Part shown: piece after piece, positions 23,225-35,037 of the stretch
Layout of the letters: each line of letters opens with the position of its first letter
How positions within the stretch are numbered: the stretch's first letter is position 1
Origin: Opitutaceae bacterium EW11
Lineage (GTDB): Bacteria > Verrucomicrobiota > Verrucomicrobiia > Opitutales > Opitutaceae
Assembly (NCBI GenBank): GCA_003054665.1
Contig: QAYY01000011.1
Location: 1 to 36,422 of the forward strand
DNA length: 36,422 nucleotides
Reading direction: 5' to 3'
Notes under the pieces: model-generated
Databases searched by the model: none
What the model saw: only the letters and a program-made list of their open reading frames with translations
Told to the model about the DNA's origin: nothing
Program-made: the position numbers and the translations under genes

Positions 23225-24331
23225 ATGTTCGCTGCTTGCTCATCGATTCGGCGTGGCGGAACTACGGGGCCGCGGTCCCGCTTTGCGCGAGCCTGTCGGC
23301 TCTGGAGTCGGCTTGGTTTTGCGGTGACAGGGGCGGGTTTGCTGCTGGGCGGTTGTGGCCAGCGGCACTCCGGCGAGGTGGCGGCGCCGCTGGTTCAGGT
23401 GATCGCGGTTGCGCCGCGTGCCATCCAGGACGAAGTCGTCGCTTCGGGGACCATCGAGGCAGTCCAGAAATCACAGTTGGGGTTTCTGGTTCCAGGGCGA
23501 ATCGTCGCGGTGGACGTGGAGGAGGGGACCGACGTGGTGCCCGGGCAGCTGCTGGCGCGCCTCGAGGACTCCGACTACCGGGACCAGCTGGCGGCTTCGG
23601 AGGCGAGGCTCACCGAAGTGAAGGCCCGCTTTGAACGGATCAACCGGCTGCACGAGCTGGGAAGCGCCACCGCAACGGATTTTGAGAAACTCCAGAGCGG
23701 CCTCACGGAGGCGCAGGCCGCGGTCGATGTCGCTCGCCGCAGGGTGGAATACACGCGGTTGACCGCCCCGTTCGCCGGCAGAGTGGTACGCCATGGCCCG
23801 TCTGCGGGCACGGTCGTCGCTCCTGGGACGCCGGTGCTGTCGGTACTCGCCCCGGCCCCGGTTTGGGCGACCGTCGGGGTGCCGGAGGCCGAGGCGCGCA
23901 AGGTGCAGGTGGGGCAACCTGCGCACGTGATCCTTCCGGCGGTGCGGGAATTGACGGTGACGGGCCCCGTGGAGGCGGTGCTGCCCCAGGCCGACCCGCT
24001 GTCGCGCTCGTACACCGTGAAAGTCCGCCTCGAGAACTCCGACGGCAAACTGCCGCTTGGCGCGATTGTCACGGCCCGCATCGACGCAGGGGGCCAGCGC
24101 TCCGCGATCCTGATCCCGCCCCAGGTGGTTCATCGGTTTCCCGACGGCGCGCTCTTTGTCTGGGTGATCGACCCACAGCGCAGCACGGTATCGCGGCGGA
24201 TTGTCGGAATCGGTCCGCCTGAGGGCTCGGAAATCGAGATCGTGACGGGCTTGGAGCCGGGGGACCGCGTGGTGCGGACGGCGCCCGACGCGTTTTTCGA
24301 CGGCATGCCGGTGAGAACGGTATCCCCATGA
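23225..24331 (+). CDS. RND efflux periplasmic adaptor, lipoprotein type
   Basis: A 368-residue membrane-fusion protein. The N-terminus has a basic stretch, a hydrophobic segment and a lipobox LLLGGC (Cys44), so it is likely lipid-anchored in the inner membrane. The lipoyl half-motifs are GFLVPGRIVAVDVEEGTDV and APFAGRVVRHGPSAGTVV, flanking a helical hairpin (LAASEARLTEVKARFERI to EAQAAVDVARRRVEY). Beta-barrel and membrane-proximal domains follow. The ATG at 23225 is chosen with AGGA nine bases upstream; the frame is open to an ATG at 23141. The stop overlaps the pump start by four bases (ATGA), so translation is coupled. Confidence 0.92.
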   Translation: MFAACSSIRRGGTTGPRSRFARACRLWSRLGFAVTGAGLLLGGCGQRHSGEVAAPLVQVIAVAPRAIQDEVVASGTIEAVQKSQLGFLVPGRIVAVDVEEGTDVVPGQLLARLEDSDYRDQLAASEARLTEVKARFERINRLHELGSATATDFEKLQSGLTEAQAAVDVARRRVEYTRLTAPFAGRVVRHGPSAGTVVAPGTPVLSVLAPAPVWATVGVPEAEARKVQVGQPAHVILPAVRELTVTGPVEAVLPQADPLSRSYTVKVRLENSDGKLPLGAIVTARIDAGGQRSAILIPPQVVHRFPDGALFVWVIDPQRSTVSRRIVGIGPPEGSEIEIVTGLEPGDRVVRTAPDAFFDGMPVRTVSP

Positions 24332-27300
24332 GCCTTCTCCGCTGGCCGCTCAAACATCGCCACGTCGCGGTGGTGATGAGCCTCATCATTCTAGGGCTTG
24401 GGGTGCATTCGTTGCTGACGATGCCCCGGCAGGACACGCCGAAAATCCAGATTCACCAGGCTTTGGTGATGACGTGGTTTCCGGGAGCGACCGCGGCCCA
24501 GGTCGAGCAGCAGCTGACCCGGCCGATCGAGTCGTACCTGTTCACGTTTACGGAGATCAACCCGAAGAAGACCCACTCCGTCACGCGCGACGGTCTGGTC
24601 GTGATCACGGTGGAACTGCAGGAATGGGTGCCCGACAAGGAGGCCTTTTGGTCCCGCCTTCGCCTCGGGTTGGCGGAACTGAAACAGAAGAGCCTGCCTT
24701 CGGAGTCGATTGGACCGCTGGTCAACTCGGATTTCGGAGAATCGGTCGCGCTCCTCATCGGCGTGACCTCTCCCAAGCGCACCTATGCGGAGCTGCGGCG
24801 TTACCTCGAGCGCATCGAGGACGGACTTCGCACAGTCGACGGAGCCGGGAGGCTCGTGCGATACGGCGAACGCGAGGAGACGATCTATGTCGAAGCCGAC
24901 TCGCAGCGGCTCTCTCGTTACCGTGTCGGGCTTTCCCAGGTCGTGCAGGCGCTTCGACTTCAGAATGCGACGCCGTACTCCGGCACGCTGAAGACCGGCG
25001 ATCTGGCTGTCCCGCTTCATACCCGCGGGCGGTACTCGTCGCTGGAAGAGGTGAAGCAGCAGGTGGTCTATGCCAACCCGCTCAACGAGCAGGTCGTCCG
25101 CATCGGTGACGTCGCCCGGGTCGAGCGCAGGCTGGCGGATGCCGACTCGTTGCTCCGGATCAACGGACAGGACGCTCCGGTGCTGCTGCTCTCGCTCGAG
25201 ATGCAGCCGGGGCGGAACATCGTGGCTTTCGGCAAGGATGTTCAGGCGAAACTTGCCGAGCTTCGGGCTTTGCTCCCGGCCGATCTCTCGCTGCACGTCA
25301 TCAACGACCAGCCGGGCGTGGTCGCCACGGCCGTGAATCACTTCATCCGCGAGTTTTTCGTCGCTGTGGCGGCAGTGGTTCTCGTGACGATGCTATTGCT
25401 CCCGCTCCGGGTCGCGGCCATCGCGGCGATGGCGATACCCGTCACGATCGCGTTCACCTTCAAAGCGCTCGAGGTGCTCGGGATTCCGTTGCACGAGGTC
25501 TCGCTCGCCTCGCTCATCGTCGTGTTGGGCATGGTGGTGGACGACGCCATTGTGATCGCCGACAACTACGTCGAGAAGCTCGACGAAGGGCTGGACCACT
25601 GGGATGCGGCATGGAAGAGCGCCGGCGAACTGGCGGTGCCGGTTTTCACGGCCACCATCGCCATCGTCCTGGCTTTTGCACCGCTCGCGTTTTTCCTCAC
25701 CGGTTCAGTGGGAGAGTTCATTCGTGCTTTGCCGATCACCGTGGCGATCGCGCTGGTCGCGTCCTTTGTCGTGGCGATGCTGTTCACGCCGCTGCTCTGC
25801 TACACCTTCATCCGGCAGGGATTGAAGGCGCAGGGTCGCAGCATCGGAGCGAGCGTGCTGGACTTCGTGCAGCGGCGCTACACGGCGATGATCCACCCCA
25901 TCGTGCGCCATCCCTGGCTGGCGATCGCCGCCGGCGTGGCTTCCCTCGCGGCGGGTGCGGTGCTCCTGCTTGCGGTGCGGCAGAAGTTCTTTCCCGCAGC
26001 GGAACGCGCGCAATTTGTGATCGAGATCGACCAACCGCTCGGCACGCGGCTCGAGGCCACCGACGGCGTCGTGCGCAAGGTCGAAACCCTGCTCCAGGGG
26101 GACTCGAGAATCACGGGTTTCGCCGCGTTTGTCGGCACTGCCGCGCCTCGGGTCTACTACAGCTTCGCCCCGGAGTTTCCCCGCAGCAGTTACGGTATGC
26201 TCCTCGTCAATACGCACAGCGACAAGGAGACGGATGAGGCCGTGCGCGACTATGCGCGCAAATTTGCCGGCATCAGCGCGACGGCCCGGGTCAACGTGAT
26301 GAGTTTCCAGCAGGGTATTCCCGTCGAAGCCCCTGTGGAGGTGAGGATCGTGGGACCGGAGTTGGAGACGTTGAGAAGGCTTGGCGACGAGGTCCGGCGG
26401 GTTTTCCTCCGCGCGCCGGGGGCGACTCAAGTGCGCGACGATTTGCTCGATACTTTTGCGCTCGATCTGAGGGTGAACAACGAAGTCGCGAATCGGGCGG
26501 GGTTGGCGACCAGCGTGATCGCTTCGCAGGTGATGACGGGCTTCACCGGGCTCCCCGTGACTCAACTTTGGGAGCACGACGCGCCGGTGCCGATCGTCCT
26601 GCGCCTCGATCCGGCGCATCGGGAGACTTTCTCAGGTCTCGACGAATTCATGCTGCGTTCGCCGGTCACACAGGGTGCGATCGCCTTCAACCAAGTGGCG
26701 GACGTGGAACCGGTCTGGAGCGTGGGCCAGATACCGCGGCGAGCCGGTGTGCGGACCCTGACGGTTCGTGCGAATCCTGCGACCGACGTGCTACCTTCGC
26801 AGGTGTTGGCGCCGATCCGGGAGGAACTGGGGAAGATCAAGCTGCCGCCTGGCTATCGATTTGAAATTGGCGGCGAGTTCGAAGGGCAGGAGGAGACCTT
26901 CACGAAAATGGTCGGCGCGTTGATCGCCAGCGTCGTCATGATCTATCTCGTGCTGCTTTTTCAGTTCAAGAGCTCGCGTGAGACCGGGCTTGTCATGTTG
27001 GCAATCCCTCTGACGTTTTTCGGCGCGATGCTCGGCTTGGTGATGACGGGAAACCCGTTGGGGTTCACGGCCTCGGTGGGACTGATCAGCCTGGTGGGTA
27101 TCGTGATTCGAAACTCTATCATCCTCGTGGATTTTGCGGACGAGTTGAGGCGCCATCATCCGATGGATGCCGCGACGGCGGCAATCCGTGCAGGGGAGCG
27201 CCGGATGCGCCCGATCTTTCTCACTTCGATGGCGGCGGCCGTGGGCGTATTGCCGATGATCATCGCGCGCTCTCCGCTTTGGGCGCCTCTGGCCAGCGTG

Positions 27301-27417
27301 TTTTCGGTCGGTATCCTCTGGTCCATGGTAATGACTCTTCTGGTCATTCCGGCCGTGTACGGGCTCACGACAAAACGGTTTGTCCCGCCGATGGCGAAAC
27401 AGGAGGCGCATCCATGA
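24328..27417 (+). CDS. RND efflux pump, inner-membrane permease
   Basis: A 1029-residue AcrB-like proton-driven exporter with the usual 12 helices and two large periplasmic loops (about 35-335 and 555-855). The first helix is followed by MPRQDTPKIQIHQALV. The proton-relay aspartates are visible in the fourth helix as GMVVDDAIVIADNYVEK. The second half has GGEFEGQEETF before helix 8 and SVGLISLVGIVIRNSIILVD in helix 10. Length and motifs fit the hydrophobe/amphiphile exporters rather than heavy-metal CusA types. Substrates are unknown. It is the middle gene of a three-gene operon overlapping both neighbours by four bases. Confidence 0.95.
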   Translation: MSLLRWPLKHRHVAVVMSLIILGLGVHSLLTMPRQDTPKIQIHQALVMTWFPGATAAQVEQQLTRPIESYLFTFTEINPKKTHSVTRDGLVVITVELQEWVPDKEAFWSRLRLGLAELKQKSLPSESIGPLVNSDFGESVALLIGVTSPKRTYAELRRYLERIEDGLRTVDGAGRLVRYGEREETIYVEADSQRLSRYRVGLSQVVQALRLQNATPYSGTLKTGDLAVPLHTRGRYSSLEEVKQQVVYANPLNEQVVRIGDVARVERRLADADSLLRINGQDAPVLLLSLEMQPGRNIVAFGKDVQAKLAELRALLPADLSLHVINDQPGVVATAVNHFIREFFVAVAAVVLVTMLLLPLRVAAIAAMAIPVTIAFTFKALEVLGIPLHEVSLASLIVVLGMVVDDAIVIADNYVEKLDEGLDHWDAAWKSAGELAVPVFTATIAIVLAFAPLAFFLTGSVGEFIRALPITVAIALVASFVVAMLFTPLLCYTFIRQGLKAQGRSIGASVLDFVQRRYTAMIHPIVRHPWLAIAAGVASLAAGAVLLLAVRQKFFPAAERAQFVIEIDQPLGTRLEATDGVVRKVETLLQGDSRITGFAAFVGTAAPRVYYSFAPEFPRSSYGMLLVNTHSDKETDEAVRDYARKFAGISATARVNVMSFQQGIPVEAPVEVRIVGPELETLRRLGDEVRRVFLRAPGATQVRDDLLDTFALDLRVNNEVANRAGLATSVIASQVMTGFTGLPVTQLWEHDAPVPIVLRLDPAHRETFSGLDEFMLRSPVTQGAIAFNQVADVEPVWSVGQIPRRAGVRTLTVRANPATDVLPSQVLAPIREELGKIKLPPGYRFEIGGEFEGQEETFTKMVGALIASVVMIYLVLLFQFKSSRETGLVMLAIPLTFFGAMLGLVMTGNPLGFTASVGLISLVGIVIRNSIILVDFADELRRHHPMDAATAAIRAGERRMRPIFLTSMAAAVGVLPMIIARSPLWAPLASVFSVGILWSMVMTLLVIPAVYGLTTKRFVPPMAKQEAHP

Positions 27418-28760
27418 AACGGCTACTGGTACTGCTCACTTTGGCCGTACCTCTGACGGCGGAGCCGCCGTTGTCGCTCGACCAAGCGGTGAATCTTGCG
27501 CTTCGCGAGAGCAAAGGCGCGCAGCTGGCCCGCTTGAGGACGGAAGAAGCCGGCGTGGATCTCAAGGCGGCGAAATCCCAGCGGTACCCGCGCCTGAACG
27601 TGATGGGCATTGCCGGCGTGTACCTGTCGCCGTTCGACGTCTATTTGCGACGGGGAACGCTTTCGCCCTTCGTCGATGCGCTGGGCACGCAGGCAGGCCT
27701 CGGAGCGCTCACGCAGCAGATCGGGCCGGTGCCGTCGCAGGATTTTCTCCTCTATCGCGGTGGTCGAGAACAGTACATCGGCTCGGCAGTGCTGCTCCAA
27801 CCCCTCACGCAGCAGTTCCGGATCGGATCGGGAGTCGCCGCGTCGAAGAAAAACGCCGAGGGCGCCTCGCTCGCGGAGAACCAGGTGATCCAGCAGGTGA
27901 AGCGCGGCGTGGAGGAGTTGTTCGCCGGAATCCTGCTCGAGACTCGACGTGAGGCGTGGCATCGGGCCAAACGCGAGCTTCAGCAGGCGCAGCTGCGGGA
28001 TGCCGAGCACGCGCAGCAGGTCGGCGAAATGCTGGATGACGCCGTGCTCGGACTTCAGGCCGAGCTTGCGCAGACCGAGACCGATCTCATGCGCTCGGAG
28101 CAGCAGCGCGCCCGTTTGAGCCTTCAGCTCGGTGATTTGATCGGCCGACCGGGAGACGAACGGATCGCTCTCGCCGAGACATTGCCGCACCGCCAGGAAC
28201 ACCCGCTTTCGTATTGGATCTCGAAAGCGCCCCAGAATTTGGAGCACCGATCCGCGGCGACGGTGGCTGAGCGGGCGCGGCTCGGCGTGAGAGCTGCGAG
28301 GCAGGCGGAGATTCCCGACGTCTCCGCGTTTGTTTCGGGCTTTGTCCAAGACGGGCAGCAGATCCTTCCTGCCAACGGCGGTATGGTAGGCGTGCTGGTG
28401 AACTGGGAGGTGTTTGACGGCGGACAGAAACGTGCCGACGTGAGCCGTGGAATCGTGCGGCGCCGCCAGGCTGAGTTGGCCCAGGAGAAAACCCGCGAGG
28501 ACGTGGTGCGTCAGATGCGACTTGCGTATCAGGACTACCAGCACGCGACCGAACTCATCGGGCTCGCCGAAAAGGCGGAAGCCTACCGACGCAGGGCGGC
28601 TGAGCTGGCCCGTCAGTCGGTCGAGAACCAGCTTTCGCTCCCCAGCAAGGCGCTTGCGGCGGAAGCGGACCTGCGCAAAGCGGAGGCTGACTTGGTGGGA
28701 GCGCGCCTGCAGCAGCACCTCGCGCTGCTCCAGCTCTACGCCTTGACCGGCGAACTGTAG
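27414..28760 (+). CDS. TolC-like outer-membrane efflux channel
   Basis: A 448-residue outer-membrane factor. It has a short signal peptide (KRLLVLLTLAVPLTAE), then SLDQAVNLALRES, the standard opening of the family, followed by two repeats of long coiled-coil helices with strand segments. The helices include QQVKRGVEELFAGILLETR and QAELAQTETDLMRSEQQRA in the first half and EDVVRQMRLAYQDYQHATEL in the second. The ATG at 27414 overlaps the pump stop (ATGA), and AGGAGG at 27401-27406 is well placed before it. Together the three genes encode a complete tripartite pump. Confidence 0.93.
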   Translation: MKRLLVLLTLAVPLTAEPPLSLDQAVNLALRESKGAQLARLRTEEAGVDLKAAKSQRYPRLNVMGIAGVYLSPFDVYLRRGTLSPFVDALGTQAGLGALTQQIGPVPSQDFLLYRGGREQYIGSAVLLQPLTQQFRIGSGVAASKKNAEGASLAENQVIQQVKRGVEELFAGILLETRREAWHRAKRELQQAQLRDAEHAQQVGEMLDDAVLGLQAELAQTETDLMRSEQQRARLSLQLGDLIGRPGDERIALAETLPHRQEHPLSYWISKAPQNLEHRSAATVAERARLGVRAARQAEIPDVSAFVSGFVQDGQQILPANGGMVGVLVNWEVFDGGQKRADVSRGIVRRRQAELAQEKTREDVVRQMRLAYQDYQHATELIGLAEKAEAYRRRAAELARQSVENQLSLPSKALAAEADLRKAEADLVGARLQQHLALLQLYALTGEL

Positions 28761-28894
28761 GAAGCGTCGCGCGGTTGGGGTGTCCGAGCGCACGCGTCGA
28801 GCGAGGAGCGGGCCTGTCGTAAGCGGGCTCGGCGTTTGCGGCGACACCCGACGTCCGACGCCCTGGCTGTGTGAACCGCGAGTGAGTTGGCGGC

Positions 28895-28931
28895 AAAAAA
28901 GAACGCCCCGCACCAGGGTCGGTGCGGGGCG
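28895..28931 (-). terminator. Intrinsic terminator of ppdK
   Basis: CGCCCCGCACC (28904-28914) and GGTGCGGGGCG (28921-28931) form a perfect 11-bp GC-rich stem with a 6-base loop. On the minus strand it is followed by TTCTTTTTT (28895-28903 region), starting about 40 bases after the ppdK stop. This is a textbook Rho-independent terminator for ppdK; on the plus strand the T-run is missing. Confidence 0.92.
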
Positions 28932-28970
28932 GAAGTGTTTCGCGAGAAGCGAGCTTCGCGCGGGAGTGCG

Positions 28971-31775
<2,805 letters not shown>

Positions 31776-31805
31776 GGGTGTGGAAGTTGACTCGGTTTAG
31801 AAGAA

Positions 31806-31822
31806 TGAAGAGCGCCTCTTCA
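31806..31822. promoter_or_regulatory. 17-nt perfect palindrome upstream of ppdK
   Basis: TGAAGAG (31806-31812), CGC, CTCTTCA (31816-31822), ending 30 bases upstream of the ppdK start codon. It may be an operator or a hairpin in the 5' untranslated region. The divergent tatC gene starts about 130 bases away, so it most likely concerns ppdK. Confidence 0.45.
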
Positions 31823-31951
31823 AAACTCGCAAAGGAGAGAGGCAATAGAGCGGACTTCGCCTCTGTCAACGATGCAGAGGGCGAACCGTGGGATGCAGCC
31901 GGGGCGTGTGCAGGATGAGGTCGCTCCGGCCGGCTGGACGAAACGGAAGTC

Positions 31952-32824
31952 GTGGTCACATTCCTCGCTTCCGTTCGCGCCAAAAAGAACCAAGCTCCTC
32001 CTTTTTCATCGCCCGTGCCGCCTCCCAACGATCTCGAACTGAGCCAGGATTCCGATGCGGACAGGCCGAATCCTCGCGAGAAATCGATGGGTTTCTTCGA
32101 GCACCTCGAAGACCTGCGCTGGACGCTGGTGAAATGTGCGATCGTATTCACGATCTTTGCGACGGCCATCGGTTTTTACCTCAAGGAGTTCAATGACTTG
32201 GTGCTCTGGCCGCTTCACCATGTCCAGGCGACGCATCCCGGTTTTCTGCTCGAACTCGGCACAACCACGATCATGGAGGGTTTCACCGTTGTCGTGCAGC
32301 TCTGCTGTGTCGGTGGTGGTTTGTTGTCGGCGCCTTTCTGCCTGTTTTTTCTCGGGCAATTCGTCGCTCCTGCGCTGACCGAAAAGGAGATGAAGATGGT
32401 GCTGCCGACCTGTTTTGTCGCGGCTTTCCTGTTCCTTCTCGGCTGCGCGTTCAGCTTCTTCCTGCTCGTGCCGAGCACAATCAACATCTCCCTCGAGCTG
32501 AATCAGCTCTTCGGCTTTATCACACGGTGGACGCCGGGAAGCTACTACGGCTTGCTTATGTGGCTCGTGCTCGGAGTGGGCGCCGCGTTCGAGTTTCCAC
32601 TGCTGATCGTATTGCTGGTGTACATGGGACTGCTGCAGGTGGCGACGCTCCGGCGGTATCGTCGGCACGCGGTTGTCGTGATTCTCATCATTGCAGCTGT
32701 CGTCACTCCGACGCCGGATCCGTTCACGCAGCTGATGTTCGCGACGCCGCTCTATATTCTCTTCGAACTGGCCATTCTCGTGTCCAGCCGCGTCGAGAAG
32801 CGCCGCGCCGCAAGGCAGTCGTGA
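31952..32824 (+). CDS. tatC: Sec-independent translocase subunit TatC
   Basis: An inner-membrane protein with six predicted helices, the receptor subunit for folded proteins carrying twin-arginine signals. The core begins MGFFEHLEDLRWTLVK (the conserved HLxELR at the start of helix 1), followed by helices near FVAAFLFLLGCAFSFFLLVP, YGLLMWLVLGVGAAFEFPLL and a C-terminal region with AAVVTPTPDPFTQLMFATP, the conserved TPPD-like loop. The start is uncertain: GTG at 31952 gives 290 residues with an acidic, Pro-rich leader; GTG at 32015 and ATG at 32087 are alternatives, the last giving 245 residues, the common family length. No tatA or tatB is adjacent. Confidence 0.9.
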   Translation: MVTFLASVRAKKNQAPPFSSPVPPPNDLELSQDSDADRPNPREKSMGFFEHLEDLRWTLVKCAIVFTIFATAIGFYLKEFNDLVLWPLHHVQATHPGFLLELGTTTIMEGFTVVVQLCCVGGGLLSAPFCLFFLGQFVAPALTEKEMKMVLPTCFVAAFLFLLGCAFSFFLLVPSTINISLELNQLFGFITRWTPGSYYGLLMWLVLGVGAAFEFPLLIVLLVYMGLLQVATLRRYRRHAVVVILIIAAVVTPTPDPFTQLMFATPLYILFELAILVSSRVEKRRAARQS

Positions 32825-32906
32825 GAGGTCTTTCCGGCCAAGTAGGAACGCGCGTGAAGCCGTAACTCGCCGCCTTGGACGCACCTCCCGCGGAGGATAC
32901 CTGCAA

Positions 32907-33359
32907 TTAGGATAGTTTCGGCGCCCGTGCTGCCGTGATCACGGCGGATCGAGCTTCAGGATGCTCGTGGAGGTATCGGGAAAGCGCCTCGATCGCGCGG
33001 AACGTTTCGGCGCTGATGTGGTGCTCCATGCCTTCGACGTCGGTCGAGATGTCGTCCTCCGGAATCTCGAGCAGTCGGAGAAAGTCGGTCAGAAGCTCGT
33101 GACGGTGCGCGATGCGTTGCGCCACCTTTTCTCCGGCCCCCGTGAGGACCATGCCCCGGTACTTCTCGTATTTGACCAAGCCTTCCGTATCCAGCCGCTG
33201 AATCATGCTGGTCACGCTTGCCTGGGAAATCTTCAGCTCTCCCGCTATATCCTGAACGCGGGCGTACCCCTTGCGCTGAATCACCTCTCGGATCCGCTCC
33301 AGGTAGTCCTCGGCTGCGGCAGTCGTGCGAGGTGAGGTAGCGCTGGCGTTTTTAGCCAT
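32907..33359 (-). CDS. mntR: MntR-type manganese-responsive regulator (DtxR family)
   Basis: A 150-residue metalloregulator. The N-terminal winged helix reads EDYLERIREVIQRKGYARVQ, then DIAGELKISQASVTSMIQRL (recognition helix) and LVKYEKYRGMVLTGAGEK. The dimerisation and metal domain includes IAHRHELLTDFLRLLEI and DVEGMEHHIS, with Glu and His ligands (E and HH) typical of MntR. There is no SH3-like domain, so it is the short MntR form rather than DtxR/IdeR. The ATG at 33359 directly precedes the domain; an upstream open extension is rejected. No manganese transporter is in the window, so its targets are elsewhere. It is the last gene of a possible minus-strand operon. Confidence 0.88.
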   Translation of the reverse strand: MAKNASATSPRTTAAAEDYLERIREVIQRKGYARVQDIAGELKISQASVTSMIQRLDTEGLVKYEKYRGMVLTGAGEKVAQRIAHRHELLTDFLRLLEIPEDDISTDVEGMEHHISAETFRAIEALSRYLHEHPEARSAVITAARAPKLS

Positions 33360-33412
33360 CGGATGAAACGTCCCTGACCCGCGATCGACCGATCCCGGAC
33401 TGGGATGCGGAA

Positions 33413-33649
33413 CTACTGACCCGCACGCTTCTGCGCACGGTAAACGAGCCTGCACATCTGAATGGCGAGGTAGAAAACGCCCGACATGCAAGCAGACGCG
33501 AGGCAGGACCAGATGACGATGTTGGTCTTGTCGTTGGAAGGCACGTGCGAGGCGAGCACCGTCGCCATGAAGGCGAAGAAACCGAGAACCAAAACGGCAT
33601 CCACCGCGAGCGAAACGGGAGTAACGAGCTTGCTATCTGACTGTGCCAT
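33413..33649 (-). CDS. Small two-helix membrane protein, unknown function
   Basis: A 78-residue protein with two hydrophobic helices at about 10-34 (VSLAVDAVLVLGFFAFMATVL region) and 44-68 (NIVIWSCLASACMSGVFYLA), joined by a short polar loop SHVPSNDKTN, and a basic tail YRAQKRAGQ. The ATG at 33649 is chosen because upstream in-frame codons are Pro/Arg-rich and overlap the end of the glycosyltransferase gene. I do not recognise the family. It lies 109 bases after the glycosyltransferase and 53 bases before mntR, all on the same strand. Confidence 0.7.
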   Translation of the reverse strand: MAQSDSKLVTPVSLAVDAVLVLGFFAFMATVLASHVPSNDKTNIVIWSCLASACMSGVFYLAIQMCRLVYRAQKRAGQ

Positions 33650-33758
33650 GGCGCGGAAAAAGACGGATTTCGGCTGCGCTGTCCATGGAAAAGGGGGCCT
33701 CTCGGTCCTGTGCGGCCGGCCGACTGTGCTGCTGCCGGGCGGCCGCGGCAGCGAGAGG

Positions 33759-34649
33759 TCAGGAAGGGGCGCGGGAGGACTTGGGCGCGGCTTCTGACGC
33801 GATCTTCTTTCGGAGCTCGAATGCTTTTGCCACTGAAAGAAATTCATAAAATCCGTGGAGCTTGGCGAAGTAGAACCCCTCGCGGCCATCGAGGATGCCT
33901 CCTTGGATCAGGTACACGTAGAGAAAGCGGAGAAGGGGACGGCAGGGCAGCTTTCTCGCCAGCTGTTTGATCTTCCGCCGTGTTTTTGTCGCCCCCAGCT
34001 GGAGGTGCTCCGAAGCGTGCTGCGTCGACTGAACCTCGAGGGCAGCTTCCCAGTTTGAATATCGATTGTGCTTCTCGACGAACACGTCGACCGAAGGGAA
34101 TGCAAAGTGGTCCATCTCACTTTTCAGGCGTCCCGTTTCACCCTGGACGCTGATGTGTTCGTGGACCTCGTTGTCGCCGCTTTGGGTCGGGCCCATGACA
34201 AGCCGTTCGTAGCGTCCGAGACGGTGTTTCAGGAGGCGGAGATTCCAGTTTGGGTAGTAGGCGTGGCGAAGCCATTTTCCCATGAACATGAATCGGCGAT
34301 TGATCCAGTAGCCCGACTTCCCGTAGCCGTCGTGAGCTATAATGTCCGCGAATTCCTGCGCCGTCTCGGGCGGAAGGACTTCGTCAGCGTCGAGAATGAA
34401 CACCCATTCGTGGCTAAAGGGGAGACTCTCGAGCGCCCAATTCTTCTTCTTCGGCCATACACCGTTGAACTGAAACTGCACGACCTTGGCTCCAGCAGCC
34501 TCGGCGATCGCCTGTGATCCGTCGCTACTCTGGGAATCGACCACGAAGATCTCGTCCGCCCATGATACCGCCGCGAGGCAGCGCGGGAGATTCGACGCTT
34601 CGTTTTTGATCGGGATCAGTAGGGAGACCGGAACCTTGGTGGTGTGCAC
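33759..34649 (-). CDS. Family 2 glycosyltransferase (WaaE/KdtX-like)
   Basis: A 296-residue GT-A glycosyltransferase. It opens VPVSLLIPIKNEASNLPRCL, the nucleotide-sugar binding strand, then EIFVVDSQSSDGSQAIAE and the metal-binding DADEVLPPE in WVFILDADE. The middle carries YWINRRFMFMGKWLRHAYYP and RYERLVMGP with VHEHISVQG, a pattern seen in LPS core beta-1,4-glucosyltransferases of the WaaE group. The C-terminal third is amphipathic and basic (RRKIKQLARKLPCRP) with a short hydrophobic stretch (LLRFLYVYLIQGGILDG), suggesting association with the inner membrane face. The substrate is inference. No other LPS gene is adjacent. Confidence 0.9.
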   Translation of the reverse strand: MHTTKVPVSLLIPIKNEASNLPRCLAAVSWADEIFVVDSQSSDGSQAIAEAAGAKVVQFQFNGVWPKKKNWALESLPFSHEWVFILDADEVLPPETAQEFADIIAHDGYGKSGYWINRRFMFMGKWLRHAYYPNWNLRLLKHRLGRYERLVMGPTQSGDNEVHEHISVQGETGRLKSEMDHFAFPSVDVFVEKHNRYSNWEAALEVQSTQHASEHLQLGATKTRRKIKQLARKLPCRPLLRFLYVYLIQGGILDGREGFYFAKLHGFYEFLSVAKAFELRKKIASEAAPKSSRAPS

Positions 34650-35037
34650 GGCGAGGTGGATTAACGACCATCAACCGAGCGATCAGGAACATTGGCGATG
34701 AAAAATTTCCACGAACCAAGCTGCCGTTTGCCGGTCCGGGCGGGCCCTGATGACCCAAATCGGACTATCCCCGAGGCCGCTGCCTGAGTAGCGGCAGCGC
34801 GTTGTATTTATATCCCATCGCCCCGGGGTCGGGCATTGCCGTGGCCGCGCTTACGCAGCCTCAAGGGCGTTTTATACATTTATTACATCGGTCGCTAAAA
34901 TTATATCATTCGCATTTTGGTTGCACTCGGATCGCGTAAAAACCGACTGAATGAACGACTTCCAAATCCTCGTCGGTTGACCGTCCTTAAGTTCGGTCCT
35001 TTCTGGGCGAAACCTTCAGCCAAGAACACTGAAAAAT
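34650..35037. other. 388-base AT-rich divergent intergenic region
   Basis: This gap separates the glycosyltransferase from the S8-like gene. CGCTGCC/GGCAGCG (34778-34784 and 34793-34799) forms a 7-bp hairpin, with an overlapping alternative GCCGCT/AGCGGC. From about 34860 the sequence turns strikingly AT-rich (for example TTTATACATTTATTACAT and AAAATTATATCATTC), the most AT-rich stretch in the window and a likely promoter area for the S8-like gene. No precise -35/-10 pair or gene is claimed. Confidence 0.5.

Noticed and set aside
33716-33752. GC-rich palindromic stretch between the glycosyltransferase and the small membrane protein as a terminator
   Set aside because: Alternative pairings are many in such GC-rich sequence and no T-run follows on the minus strand.
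34860-34935. Specific sigma-70 promoter in the AT-rich segment
   Set aside because: Several weak -10-like boxes exist but no -35/-10 pair with good spacing stands out; only a general promoter area is noted.
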